A stretch of 8,857 nt of DNA from SIG480 sp045533555 (GTDB taxonomy: Bacteria; Bacillota; Clostridia; Oscillospirales; JAAYXM01): positions 1 to 8,857 of the forward strand of contig JAZSHZ010000162.1 of the NCBI GenBank assembly GCA_045533555.1, in the 5' to 3' direction. The position numbers and the translations under genes are program-made. The first letter of the stretch is position 1; each line of letters begins with the position of its first letter. This document shows, piece after piece, positions 1 to 7,788 of the stretch. The notes beneath the pieces were generated by a model. That model worked only from the letters and a program-made list of their open reading frames with translations, was not told the DNA's origin and did not search any database.

Positions 1-3000
1 AAGGTTTTCGCGCACTGCACTCTGATTCAGACCTTCCCAGTCTACCGTGCCGAGATATGTGTTATCGACAAACACACTTCCCTCTGTTGCACTGTAGCCG
101 CCAAGACCTACATGTAAAACGATCTGATAAACACCTGTATACGGAACTTTAACACGCATTACCATATCGCTGTTTGCCGCGCTTGTATTTCCGTTGAGTC
201 CCATTGTGTCAAACACCGAGCTTGCAACGGTTGACTGTGACTTTTTAAGGTCAAGTTCCCAGCCGTCAACCTCTATCTGAACTTTAGAAGGCTTCGTTTC
301 GCTTGCCTTGCGGAAGTCAATCGAGAAGTCGCGGAGATCGGTTTCGGAAACAGATACTTCAATTTCGTTTGTTTCGACGGTTGCTCCGTTAAGTGTTACC
401 TTAGCTTTAACTTTAGCGGTTGCACAAAAAATCTCACCGAATACATATCCGTCTTCGCTGACCGTTACGCCGCCTACAGGATCACATTCGACAACCCATT
501 CAATATCCGCCGCTGCCAGATCTGCGGCAAAGCCTTTTTCTGTAAGTCCTGCAAGGACCAGCTTTTCATCGCGAAGATATCCGACCTTCGGACATTCAGC
601 CAAAGTTGCAGAGACTATCGGACTTGAATCTGTAACTGTAATTTCAGCAATCGCCTGTGCTCCGAATTTTCCAAGCAGGAAGTTGACTTCAACTCTTCCC
701 TTGCCTGCACCAAGTGCAGTTACCTCTCCGCTTTCCTTATCAACTGTCAGGATATCGGGAGTGAGAGATTTATAGGTTATTGTTCCGCTTGACATATCGG
801 CAACGGAGCCGTCCGACATATATCCGACAGGAACAATCTTCGTTTTTCCGCCTGCCTCAACAGTGTCAGATTCACCATACGCCTCTGCATAGAGAAGCCT
901 CATATCAAAGCCTGAGGTAGTCAATGTCGCTTTGCCGATTCTGGTCATTCCATTGAGCGTTATTTCGGAAAATACATCTGCGATTCCGTTTTTGCCGCCG
1001 AGCTTAACCGCTGCATTTCCGATTCCGTGACTGATTCCTTGATCGCTTCCGGTATCTACTTTTTCAATAGTCTGATTTCCGAAATCGGAAACAACATTCT
1101 TATCACTTGCTGAAAGCTTTACATCATTTGCCTCGAATGTTCCGCCGAGAGAAATGTATGATCCTGTCGAGGTATACGGCTTTGATTTTACAAAGACTGC
1201 GCCTGCATTTGAAGCAGTTGTCTCACCTTCAATGCTTACCTCAACGCCTGCGAAACCAACTTCGCGAATCTCGAAATCATCGAACCACATTGTGCCCTTA
1301 TGTCCGTCGCGGTTGTAATCGCCTGCGCGCGGACGCGGACCGAAGCGCGGTGTTATATAAAGCGCTTCAAGCCCCGGAGCTTCCATCGGTCCGGGAACCG
1401 GGAGAACTACCTCTACCCAGTCAGAATATATTTCTCTCCAGCCTGCCGCCTGAGAAATTTCGACTGAACGCCCGGAATTTACGGGAATATCCGAGCCGGT
1501 CTGTCCTGTCGGGTTGCTATAAGTATAATAATCAAGATAAAGAAGAAGATCTTCGCCTCCCGGAGGATTCTCATAATCTATCTTCATTTTGAAAGAGAGC
1601 TCATAAAGTCTTCCCGGCTCTGCTTTAACGCGGTCACTTCCCGGAATGAGGTTTATCGAATCGGGAACACCGCCGATAGATTTTCCGTCAAGCGCTACTG
1701 CAAGAGCACGGTTTTCCGGATTTTCCGACGTCGGAGCTTTATTTATTCCAAGACGCATAAACTTCGGCTCACCGACAAGCTCATCCTGACGCGGCCAATT
1801 CCAAACCCAAAGGTCGCTTTCAAAATCAGGATTCTTATCTGCCATAAGGTTTTTACCTGTCGGCGCGACAAGAAGCTCATATTCTTCGGATATCTTCGTT
1901 CCGTCATAATTTACATTTACTGTTATTGTTGTCGTGCCGTTTGAAAGAGCCTCGATTTCGCCCGATTCCGAAACGGTTGCAACGGCACTGTCGCTTGAAG
2001 AATATGTGACAGTGAGTTTGCTCTCATCTATCTCATCGAGCGGAACATCGTTTGCATCAAAAAGCTCATATGCAATCTGACGTTTTGTGTATAGCGCCAT
2101 CGGATCTCCTTTTTCAAGACCTTTAAGCGAAAGCTCAAGCTTTTCAGGCTCTCCCGGTACGCAGAAGAGGCGAATTCCCTCAAGATGTATCTCCTGATAC
2201 TTAACAGAATCACCGGTCGTTGTCGAATTTATCGAAAGTGATTTCTCATCACCAAAGAAGACGATAAAGTATTCGCCAGCGCGAGGGACTTCAACCTCGC
2301 ACACTTTCTTATATCCCGTGAAGCTTTCCGAGAAATCAAAATGTGCAACAGGCTCATTTGCAGCCATAAGCGCATACATCTGATTGACACCTGTCACCGT
2401 CCCGTTATCTCTGATAAAGTATATCGCAGAGGCAACTCCGTGTGCTACGGCACTTGTGTCTAACATTAGTCTGTATTTTCCTTTGTGCGGCACATTGAGA
2501 CGAAGAGCCATAAACGTACCGGAGGTTGTATTGCCATAGTCACCAATAGGATAATTCAGGAATAAATCATTGGTGCTCTTCTGAATTCTGATTCCGCCCG
2601 GACTCTTTTCGAACGCAACATCCCATGGATCTGTGATATCGAAATTCATTAACCGCCATTCGGGAACTGTCTGTTCATCCTTGTCAATAACAGCGGTTGC
2701 AGAGCGGTTCATAAGTTTTGTGTTGACGATAAGTCCCGCACCGGCACTTCTTGCATATGTGCCGTTTGTGAACTTTGCAGAATCGGTTGTCAGCGGAAGC
2801 TTGTCGCCCGAAAGCGCATCCCACGTTGTTCTGTATTCAAGCATCACGCCGCCGTTGCCCGCATCATATGCCATAACATCGATGTCAATTGTTGCGGAGA
2901 CATCGCCGACCGATGCAGTGATTGTTACCTTTCCTTCGGAAACGCCTGTTACAACACCTTTATCAGAAACGGTTGCAATGTTGTTATCGGAGCTTTTATA

Positions 3001-5445
3001 AGTTATACCATCGGCAATTTCAGCTGCACCGCTGAGCGAATATTTTCCGATTGCCGTGATTGTTGCGGTATTTCCCGCTTCTATGAGAGTTTCGTCTGCA
3101 GAGAGAGAAATTGATTCGAGCTTATCAACATCATCGCCCTCTTTAAACGGTGTGAGCTTTAAATCCGTGAGGAAAATCTCCTGATATGCACCGGACGCCG
3201 GAGAAATTTCAAGTGATTTCTGATTCGGGAACAGAACGATGAAATAGTCACCCGCAGTCGGCACTTCTGCCGTTCCGACATTGACATATCCCGTCTTTGA
3301 GATATCCGAGAAATTTGCATAACCTATCGGAGTCTGTGTTGAGAACAGACGATATCCCGAACTTCTGTCTATCATCTCACTTCCGTCATCTGCAAAGAAA
3401 TATATTGCGGGAGCTGCAGCACCCTCAACTCTGTTTCCGTTGTATGAAAGCGTATATTTTCCCGCAGCAGGAACATTTACACGGAGCATAAGGAATCCGC
3501 CGCTTGTAAAGCTTCCGAAGCTTGACACAGAGTAATTGTGCCAGAGTGCATTCTGCTTTCCGGCAATTGTGAGTGTTCCCGGGGTGTAGTCCATTGCCCA
3601 CTCCCAATCGTCTGTCTTCGACTGATTGATGACATTGAACGGTGCAACAGTGTTGCCTGATGCATCAGTTGTGACTGTTGCATTATAGCCCATAAGCTTT
3701 GTGTTATAAAGCAGTCCGCCGCTTGCGTTGCGCAGGCCGTCAATTGTATACCACGTTTTACCTTCCGGAGCAGCAGAATACTTGTAGAGATTTGTGCTGA
3801 GGACATCAAAAGCCACTCTGTAGTTCAGTTCACGCGGCTCATCAGGTATTTCAGGTGCTGTATATGGAGTGAGCTTAACACCCGAAAGGTTGAATGTCTG
3901 ATAGTTCGTTGCGGAATCAGGGTCTATTGCTGCATCATATGCTTCCGGCATACTGAATACGACAAAATATTCACCCGGAGCGGAAACTGTTACTTTTCCT
4001 ATATCTGCATATTCATCGTCTGCCGCAGAACCTGTTCTTGAACTCCACTTACCAATCTCGGAAAGACTTCCGAAAAGATTTGCAAAGGTATCATGCCATG
4101 CATAACCTTCTATTCTTGTATCTGAAGCTTTACCGAAATGTACGGTCGGAATTGCACCGTTTGTCGCTTTCGGTCCCTTTGCCGCAAGCGTATACTCACC
4201 CGGAGCAGAAACCTTTATACGAAGCGTTACGTGTGGACGATAGCTCATATAAGCTTCTCCAAAACGTCCGTTTTCTTTAAAGCCTGCAAACAAAGTCTTC
4301 GCTGTCATACTCCACGAAGAAAGGCCGTTTGCTATTGTCTGTGTTCCTCCTGCCGGTTTGTCCACAGTGAACAAGCGCGGATACTCAATTGAGTATGCAT
4401 CTGTGCTTCCAAGATTCATGGTCGCATATGGGTCGCACGCGCTTCCGTTTGCATCCACAGAAAGCGTTGCAAGCCAATCGGCAAGCGCAAAGTTATAGAG
4501 CGCACCGTTATTTCTGAGTCCAAGGTCGTCCGAGTTTGCTGTTGTCAACTTCGGCATCTTATCCGCATGAAGTGATCCTGTCGTTATGTTGTACTCATAT
4601 ACACGCGGCTCAACGATCGGAGTAAGCTTAAGCCCGGAAAGATAGAAAAATTCACGGCCCGATGTATTTTCAGCTTTTTCAGGCATATGGAAGGTGATGA
4701 AATATTCGCCCGCCGTCCCTATTTTCACCTTACCGATATTTGTGTAGGTTGTCTTATCAACGCCGTCCTGTGTTGCGCAGCTGAACTTACCTACGGTTGT
4801 ATTACCTGCGAAGACCGTGTCAAACGCACGAGCCCAGTCGGTACCGACAAGCTCATTTGCAGGTGCGGGAGTTATGATAACGGTTGGCTCTGCACCACCG
4901 TCAACCTTTATTCCGCGTCCCGAAAGCATATAATCGCCCGCATAGGGAACATTGACACGAATTGTGACATGACTTCTGACACTTGCATACGAATCAGCAT
5001 AGCGAACCTTGTTAAAACCCGAAATAAGCCCATCTTTGCTTATGTTCCAGTTATCAGAGCCGTAGCATACGCGACTTCCGTTTGATGCAAACTGCTCATT
5101 CGGATATTCTATTGCAAACGGATCTGTTTTCGTGAGATCCATAATCTTATATGGTTCACATTCATTTCCATTTGAATCTACCGAATATGTCTTTTTCCAG
5201 TCGGCAAGATTCAAATTTTCCAAAACAGTATCACTTCTCTTGCCGTTTGCTTCATAGCCGCTCACCGTCGCAACAGGAAGCTTTGACATGTGAAGCGAAT
5301 TTGTTGTCAAGTTGTACTCAAGCTCGACAGGCTCGCCTCCCGAATAAACATTTGCGTTCTCTTCTTTTGCAAATGATACAGACGGAAGAAGCGCCAGTGC
5401 CATCATTACCGCAAGTACAAGAGATAAAAAACGTCTTGCTTTCAT
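1..5445 (-). CDS. Very large secreted multi-module protein with Ig-like and carbohydrate-binding-like domains (C-terminus beyond window)
   Basis: One frame runs unbroken from ATG at 5445 to base 1: 1,815 codons with no stop. The start is fixed by AAGGAGG at 5454-5460, 8 bases upstream, and by a clear signal peptide (MKARRF, hydrophobic core, cleavage probably after LLPSVSFA near residue 26). Modules in order: four related repeats (about residues 40-281, 282-537, 538-770, 867-1095); a bacterial Ig-like domain (Big_2 type, about 776-857, with YKSSDNNIATVSDKGVVTG); a second Ig-like domain (1103-1196, SSSDSAVATVSESGEIEAL); a CBM4/9-like beta-sandwich (1199-1396, opening NLMADKNPDFES and closing MWFDDFEIREV); a linker; a third Ig-like domain (about 1526-1606); a further beta-rich Ig-like segment (1607-1703); and a partial fifth repeat from 1704. 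No enzyme motif is visible. Inferred role: extracellular or cell-surface binding to glycans or other matrix. Any anchor (LPXTG, SLH, dockerin) or catalytic domain would lie downstream of the window. It is second in an operon after the small peptide gene. Confidence 0.93.
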   Translation of the reverse strand, partial: MKARRFLSLVLAVMMALALLPSVSFAKEENANVYSGGEPVELEYNLTTNSLHMSKLPVATVSGYEANGKRSDTVLENLNLADWKKTYSVDSNGNECEPYKIMDLTKTDPFAIEYPNEQFASNGSRVCYGSDNWNISKDGLISGFNKVRYADSYASVRSHVTIRVNVPYAGDYMLSGRGIKVDGGAEPTVIITPAPANELVGTDWARAFDTVFAGNTTVGKFSCATQDGVDKTTYTNIGKVKIGTAGEYFITFHMPEKAENTSGREFFYLSGLKLTPIVEPRVYEYNITTGSLHADKMPKLTTANSDDLGLRNNGALYNFALADWLATLSVDANGSACDPYATMNLGSTDAYSIEYPRLFTVDKPAGGTQTIANGLSSWSMTAKTLFAGFKENGRFGEAYMSYRPHVTLRIKVSAPGEYTLAAKGPKATNGAIPTVHFGKASDTRIEGYAWHDTFANLFGSLSEIGKWSSRTGSAADDEYADIGKVTVSAPGEYFVVFSMPEAYDAAIDPDSATNYQTFNLSGVKLTPYTAPEIPDEPRELNYRVAFDVLSTNLYKYSAAPEGKTWYTIDGLRNASGGLLYNTKLMGYNATVTTDASGNTVAPFNVINQSKTDDWEWAMDYTPGTLTIAGKQNALWHNYSVSSFGSFTSGGFLMLRVNVPAAGKYTLSYNGNRVEGAAAPAIYFFADDGSEMIDRSSGYRLFSTQTPIGYANFSDISKTGYVNVGTAEVPTAGDYFIVLFPNQKSLEISPASGAYQEIFLTDLKLTPFKEGDDVDKLESISLSADETLIEAGNTATITAIGKYSLSGAAEIADGITYKSSDNNIATVSDKGVVTGVSEGKVTITASVGDVSATIDIDVMAYDAGNGGVMLEYRTTWDALSGDKLPLTTDSAKFTNGTYARSAGAGLIVNTKLMNRSATAVIDKDEQTVPEWRLMNFDITDPWDVAFEKSPGGIRIQKSTNDLFLNYPIGDYGNTTSGTFMALRLNVPHKGKYRLMLDTSAVAHGVASAIYFIRDNGTVTGVNQMYALMAANEPVAHFDFSESFTGYKKVCEVEVPRAGEYFIVFFGDEKSLSINSTTTGDSVKYQEIHLEGIRLFCVPGEPEKLELSLKGLEKGDPMALYTKRQIAYELFDANDVPLDEIDESKLTVTYSSSDSAVATVSESGEIEALSNGTTTITVNVNYDGTKISEEYELLVAPTGKNLMADKNPDFESDLWVWNWPRQDELVGEPKFMRLGINKAPTSENPENRALAVALDGKSIGGVPDSINLIPGSDRVKAEPGRLYELSFKMKIDYENPPGGEDLLLYLDYYTYSNPTGQTGSDIPVNSGRSVEISQAAGWREIYSDWVEVVLPVPGPMEAPGLEALYITPRFGPRPRAGDYNRDGHKGTMWFDDFEIREVGFAGVEVSIEGETTASNAGAVFVKSKPYTSTGSYISLGGTFEANDVKLSASDKNVVSDFGNQTIEKVDTGSDQGISHGIGNAAVKLGGKNGIADVFSEITLNGMTRIGKATLTTSGFDMRLLYAEAYGESDTVEAGGKTKIVPVGYMSDGSVADMSSGTITYKSLTPDILTVDKESGEVTALGAGKGRVEVNFLLGKFGAQAIAEITVTDSSPIVSATLAECPKVGYLRDEKLVLAGLTEKGFAADLAAADIEWVVECDPVGGVTVSEDGYVFGEIFCATAKVKAKVTLNGATVETNEIEVSVSETDLRDFSIDFRKASETKPSKVQIEVDGWELDLKKSQSTVASSVFDTMGLNGNTSAANSDMVMRVKVPYTGVYQIVLHVGLGGYSATEGSVFVDNTYLGTVDWEGLNQSAVRENL
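2161..5328 (-). repeat. Four diverged protein-level repeats of about 230-255 residues inside the large gene
   Basis: Unit 1 is coded by about 5328-4603, unit 2 by 4602-3835, unit 3 by 3834-3138 and unit 4 by 2847-2161; an Ig-like domain lies between units 3 and 4. Each unit opens with a strand such as VELEY, VYEY, ELNY or VMLEY. Next comes a GLRN..G.LYN..L-like segment (clearest in units 2 and 3) and a V....D.......P...M....TD segment. Two hemi-motifs follow: first LRxxVxxxGxYxL (for example TLRIKVSAPGEYTL), then VxVxxAGxYFIVF (for example EVPTAGDYFIVLF). Each unit closes with a strand of the form FYLSGLKLTP, FNLSGVKLTP, IFLTDLKLTP or IHLEGIRLF. Units 1 and 2 are closest to each other, and 3 and 4 form a second pair. 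I do not recognise this module as a named family; the two AGxY strands suggest a jelly-roll, CBM-like fold. Confidence 0.8.
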
Positions 5446-5471
5446 ATTATTTTCCTCCTTGAACAAAAGAT

Positions 5472-5606
5472 TTATTTCCCGTAGTAAACATCGCCGTCTA
5501 TCATGGATGCTTCCACGATGGCGGTATTCCCCTCTGCCGCAAATGCAGACGGAAGCAAAGCTGCAATCATAAAGACTGCCAGCACCGCAGAAATGATTTT
5601 TTTCAT
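5472..5606 (-). CDS. 44-residue secreted peptide or signal-peptide-only ORF
   Basis: The ATG at 5606 follows GGAGG (5615-5619) at 8-base spacing, and the frame ends with TAA at 5474-5472. The first 23 or so residues are a textbook signal peptide (MKKIISAVLAVFMIAALLPS, then AFA, then AEG). That leaves a mature piece of only about 21 residues, which includes VEASMIDGDVYYGK. It is the first gene after the minus-strand promoter, and the large secreted gene starts 26 bases after its stop, so the two should be co-transcribed. Its signal peptide resembles that of the large protein (shared LLPS-x-FA end). It may be a real small secreted peptide, a translated leader, or the 5' stub of a deleted larger secreted protein. 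None of the three frames past the stop extends it into a longer product. No known family was recognised. Confidence 0.62.
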   Translation of the reverse strand: MKKIISAVLAVFMIAALLPSAFAAEGNTAIVEASMIDGDVYYGK

Positions 5607-5642
5607 AATCCCAACCTCCAAAATTAATATTTGCTTAACATA

Positions 5643-5671
5643 ATTTTATTTCCTTTCATAAACAAAGTCAA
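5643..5671 (-). promoter_or_regulatory. Sigma-A-type promoter for the secreted-protein operon
   Basis: Read on the minus strand, TTGACT (5671-5666) and TAAAAT (5648-5643) are separated by exactly 17 bases. The predicted start is near 5636, giving a leader of about 30 bases before the small peptide ATG at 5606. The -35 box is overlapped by one copy of the direct repeat described at 5659-5726. Confidence 0.65.
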
Positions 5672-5726
5672 CACAAACAAGGTGTCAAATCTGCCCGATT
5701 ATCTTTCTCACAAACGATATCAAATC
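5659..5726. promoter_or_regulatory. Three direct repeats between the divergent promoters, candidate AraC-family operator
   Basis: Plus-strand copies are TAAACAAAGTCAA (5659-5671), ACAAACAAGGTGTCAAATC (5673-5691) and ACAAACGATATCAAATC (5710-5726). The shared core is AAAC followed by a short variable gap and TCAA(ATC). Direct repeats beside a -35 box are the usual binding arrangement for AraC-family regulators, and such a gene begins 65 bases away. One copy covers the -35 of the secreted operon; the third ends 7 bases upstream of the -35 of the regulator gene. Binding is inferred. Confidence 0.45.
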
Positions 5727-5733
5727 CTTATTC

Positions 5734-5763
5734 TTGACGCATTTTCATGGCTTGTGCTATAAT
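5734..5763 (+). promoter_or_regulatory. Extended -10 promoter for the AraC-family regulator
   Basis: TTGACG (5734-5739) and a perfect TATAAT (5758-5763) are 18 bases apart. A TGC directly before the -10 box makes it an extended -10. Transcription should begin near 5770, giving a leader of about 20 bases with GAGGTG at 5778-5783 as the ribosome site. Confidence 0.7.
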
Positions 5764-5790
5764 TGTCCTATAGGATTGAGGTGAAATGTA

Positions 5791-6774
5791 ATGGCAAATG
5801 ATACAGAGTATACTCACAAAAAAAATTCGATTGACGCGTTCACTGTTGACGAGGATTGGAAGATGTATTGGCTTCCTCTTCTTGTAGAAACATGCCAAAG
5901 GCGTTTTGATGACGATTTTCACTGTCACGACTTTGTTCAGATATGGTACGTTCTCGAAGGTGAGCTCATTCACAATATCGGAGATACCTCATATCATATG
6001 AAAGCCGGTTCCTGCTCGGTTGTTCTCCCTTACACAAAGCATTATCTTGATATGTGTTTGTCGGACACTCCTCCAAAGCTGTTATCCCTTTCTTTTACCG
6101 ACAGCTTTCTTCTTGACCGCGGATACCGATTCTTCTCATATGCAAAAAATTTTGCACGGTTTGAGGAATGCACCGTGCCGCCATTCTGTGAGCTTGAAGA
6201 CGATGCCCGCTCAATTGCAGACGAGCTTTCAGACAAAATGCTTTCAGAATTCGGTCGCTACAAACATATGAATTTTGACGTTTTAGCCGCATACCTCGCT
6301 GAATTTTTACGACTGTTCTGTACGTATAACACACAAAGCAAGGGCTTTGTAAGTATGCGTGAAAATGCAAACGCAATCACCAACTCAATAAGATATATGA
6401 AAAGCAATATGAGCAAAAAAATAACGCTTGATGACCTTTGTGCCGTTGCGTGTATGTCGCGTTCCGTGTATACAAGAAGTTTCCGCGCCGTTACGGGAAA
6501 AAGCTCGGCAACCTTTCTTCTCGGGCTGCGGATTGCATATGCAAAGCAGATTCTCGCCCTTTCCGATATGAAGGTTGATGAAATCGCGCGCAGGGTCGGG
6601 CTCAATGACAAAACGCGGCTTGCGCACGTTTTTTCCGAGCACGTCGGTCTCACGCCGTCTCAATACAGAGCTTCAATGAGAATCTCCGCTGCAAAAGAGC
6701 ACCACGCATACCTCGAGCGATGGGCTTGGTTTAATCCTGACGATTTTACATGGCACGACTTAGCAGCAAAATAG
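5791..6774 (+). CDS. AraC-family transcriptional regulator with N-terminal cupin-type sensing domain
   Basis: A 327-residue cytoplasmic DNA-binding regulator. The start follows GAGGTG (5778-5783) at 7-base spacing. Residues about 35-105 resemble the AraC arm/cupin ligand-binding domain: FHCHDFVQIWYVLEGELIHN, with candidate pocket residues His44, His46 and Glu57, followed by AGSCSVVLPYTKHY. Residues about 130-205 form the helical linker. Residues about 211-296 carry the paired helix-turn-helix: ITLDDLCAVACMSRSVYTRS, then VDEIARRVGLNDKTRLAHVF and the family-typical GLTPSQYR. A tail of about 30 residues, rich in aromatics and His (AYLERWAWFNPDDFTWHDL), extends past the usual end. The ligand cannot be read from sequence; a sugar or sugar-derived signal is the usual case for this architecture. 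Its divergence from the secreted operon, with direct repeats between, suggests it controls that operon and possibly itself. Confidence 0.93.
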   Translation: MANDTEYTHKKNSIDAFTVDEDWKMYWLPLLVETCQRRFDDDFHCHDFVQIWYVLEGELIHNIGDTSYHMKAGSCSVVLPYTKHYLDMCLSDTPPKLLSLSFTDSFLLDRGYRFFSYAKNFARFEECTVPPFCELEDDARSIADELSDKMLSEFGRYKHMNFDVLAAYLAEFLRLFCTYNTQSKGFVSMRENANAITNSIRYMKSNMSKKITLDDLCAVACMSRSVYTRSFRAVTGKSSATFLLGLRIAYAKQILALSDMKVDEIARRVGLNDKTRLAHVFSEHVGLTPSQYRASMRISAAKEHHAYLERWAWFNPDDFTWHDLAAK

Positions 6775-6810
6775 AAACGGGATGTGATATTTCACATCCC
6801 GTTTCTATTT
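6769..6810. terminator. Perfect 19-bp inverted repeat, bidirectional terminator between convergent genes
   Basis: The arms 6769-6787 and 6792-6810 are exact reverse complements around the 4-base loop TATT. The stem core ACGGGATGTGA is flanked by A/T-rich ends that give T-rich tails in both directions (TTTCTATTT). The regulator stop TAG (6772-6774) lies inside the left arm. The oxidoreductase stop (6811-6809) overlaps the end of the right arm. It should end transcription of both converging genes. Confidence 0.88.
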
Positions 6811-7768
6811 ATTCCTCGCCGTAAAGCTTTTTTATTGCGCCGATTACATCGAGACCGTACTCGCCTCCTACAACCGGTTCCTTTCTTCCCTCGCGCAGGA
6901 CACGGATTACGTCCTGCATCTGATATGTCATTGCCGGAACATCCTCAACCTCCTGCTCCTTTAACGGCTCACCCTTCTTACAGTAGTATACGCAGTTTCT
7001 GTCCTCAAGACGCATTCTTATTTCTCCGTTTGTCAAATACAGAATGTTCTCGTAAGAATTCTGTGTTGTATAGCCGATAAGTGTCATTGTCCCGACCACT
7101 CCGTTCTTCATTCTAACAAACGCCTGAACACCGTCCTCGCAATCAAGTCCCTCGTGCATATGTATGCTTCCCGATATGTCTTCAATGGTCGAATCCGAGA
7201 AAAACTTCATCTTGTCAAGGCAATGTGCACCGAGATTTATCGTGATTCCGCCGCCCGACATTGACTTCACGCCAAACCACTTCGGGCGATTCGGCGTGAA
7301 ATACTCACCGTTGCGCACTTCCGAAAAGCCAACAAGCGTTCCGAGCTCTCCCGAGTCGATAAGTTCCTTTGCAAATTTATTTGCAGGCATATATCTCTGC
7401 AGGTGTCCCACCCAGAGCATAACTCCGTTTTTCTTGCAGACATCTATCATTTTCCTGCAGTCATCCGAGCTTATGCCCATCGGTTTTTCAAGAAAAACAT
7501 CAACACCTTGCTCTGCACAGAAACAGGTCGCCTCACAGTGAAGGCCATGAGGAAGGTTTATGACAACAAGATCAAGCTCTTCCTTATCCACCATTTCTTT
7601 ATAATCGTAATACGCGCGTGCACCTGTCTTTTCACACACTGCATTAAGATTTTCTTCCAAAAGGTCACAGGCGGCAGTTATATTTGCATCATCTATGGTT
7701 TCAAACGCGTTCACGTGCCCTAAGCTTATTTTCCCACAACCTATCAATCCTATTTTAAACATTTGCAT
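6809..7768 (-). CDS. Gfo/Idh/MocA-family NAD(P)-dependent oxidoreductase
   Basis: A 319-residue cytoplasmic dehydrogenase of the glucose-fructose oxidoreductase / inositol dehydrogenase family, which typically oxidises or reduces sugars, inositols or amino-sugar derivatives with a bound nicotinamide cofactor. The Rossmann fold begins at once: FKIGLIGCGKISLGH (residues 4-18). EKP at 94-96 supplies the family lysine. GHLQRY (121-126) and the catalytic-loop motif GGGITINLGAHCLD (172-185, His182 and Asp185) follow. In that loop the common Asp before the Gly is Asn178. The length is slightly short for the family but complete. AAGGAG (7778-7773) lies 4 bases from the ATG at 7768 and 10 bases from the ATG at 7762; the second gives the more usual MFKIGLIG start, so the true start may be two codons later. 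The substrate is unknown. It sits 20 bases after a decayed ceramidase-like gene, probably a former operon partner. Confidence 0.93.
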   Translation of the reverse strand: MQMFKIGLIGCGKISLGHVNAFETIDDANITAACDLLEENLNAVCEKTGARAYYDYKEMVDKEELDLVVINLPHGLHCEATCFCAEQGVDVFLEKPMGISSDDCRKMIDVCKKNGVMLWVGHLQRYMPANKFAKELIDSGELGTLVGFSEVRNGEYFTPNRPKWFGVKSMSGGGITINLGAHCLDKMKFFSDSTIEDISGSIHMHEGLDCEDGVQAFVRMKNGVVGTMTLIGYTTQNSYENILYLTNGEIRMRLEDRNCVYYCKKGEPLKEQEVEDVPAMTYQMQDVIRVLREGRKEPVVGGEYGLDVIGAIKKLYGEE

Positions 7769-7788
7769 ATTTCTCCTTAAATATATAT

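Noticed and set aside
308..5085. Several plus-strand open frames of 60-160 codons opposite the large gene, plus short minus-strand ones in other frames
   Set aside because: They are fully overlapped by the unbroken 1,815-codon minus-strand frame, have low-complexity Ser/Thr/Pro or Arg/Leu-rich products, and lack convincing ribosome sites.
6020..6663. Open frames on both strands inside the AraC-family gene
   Set aside because: Shadows of a clearly recognisable regulator; no domain motifs or ribosome sites of their own.
6784..7723. Plus-strand open frames opposite the oxidoreductase gene
   Set aside because: Antisense to a complete, motif-bearing dehydrogenase; products have no recognisable features.
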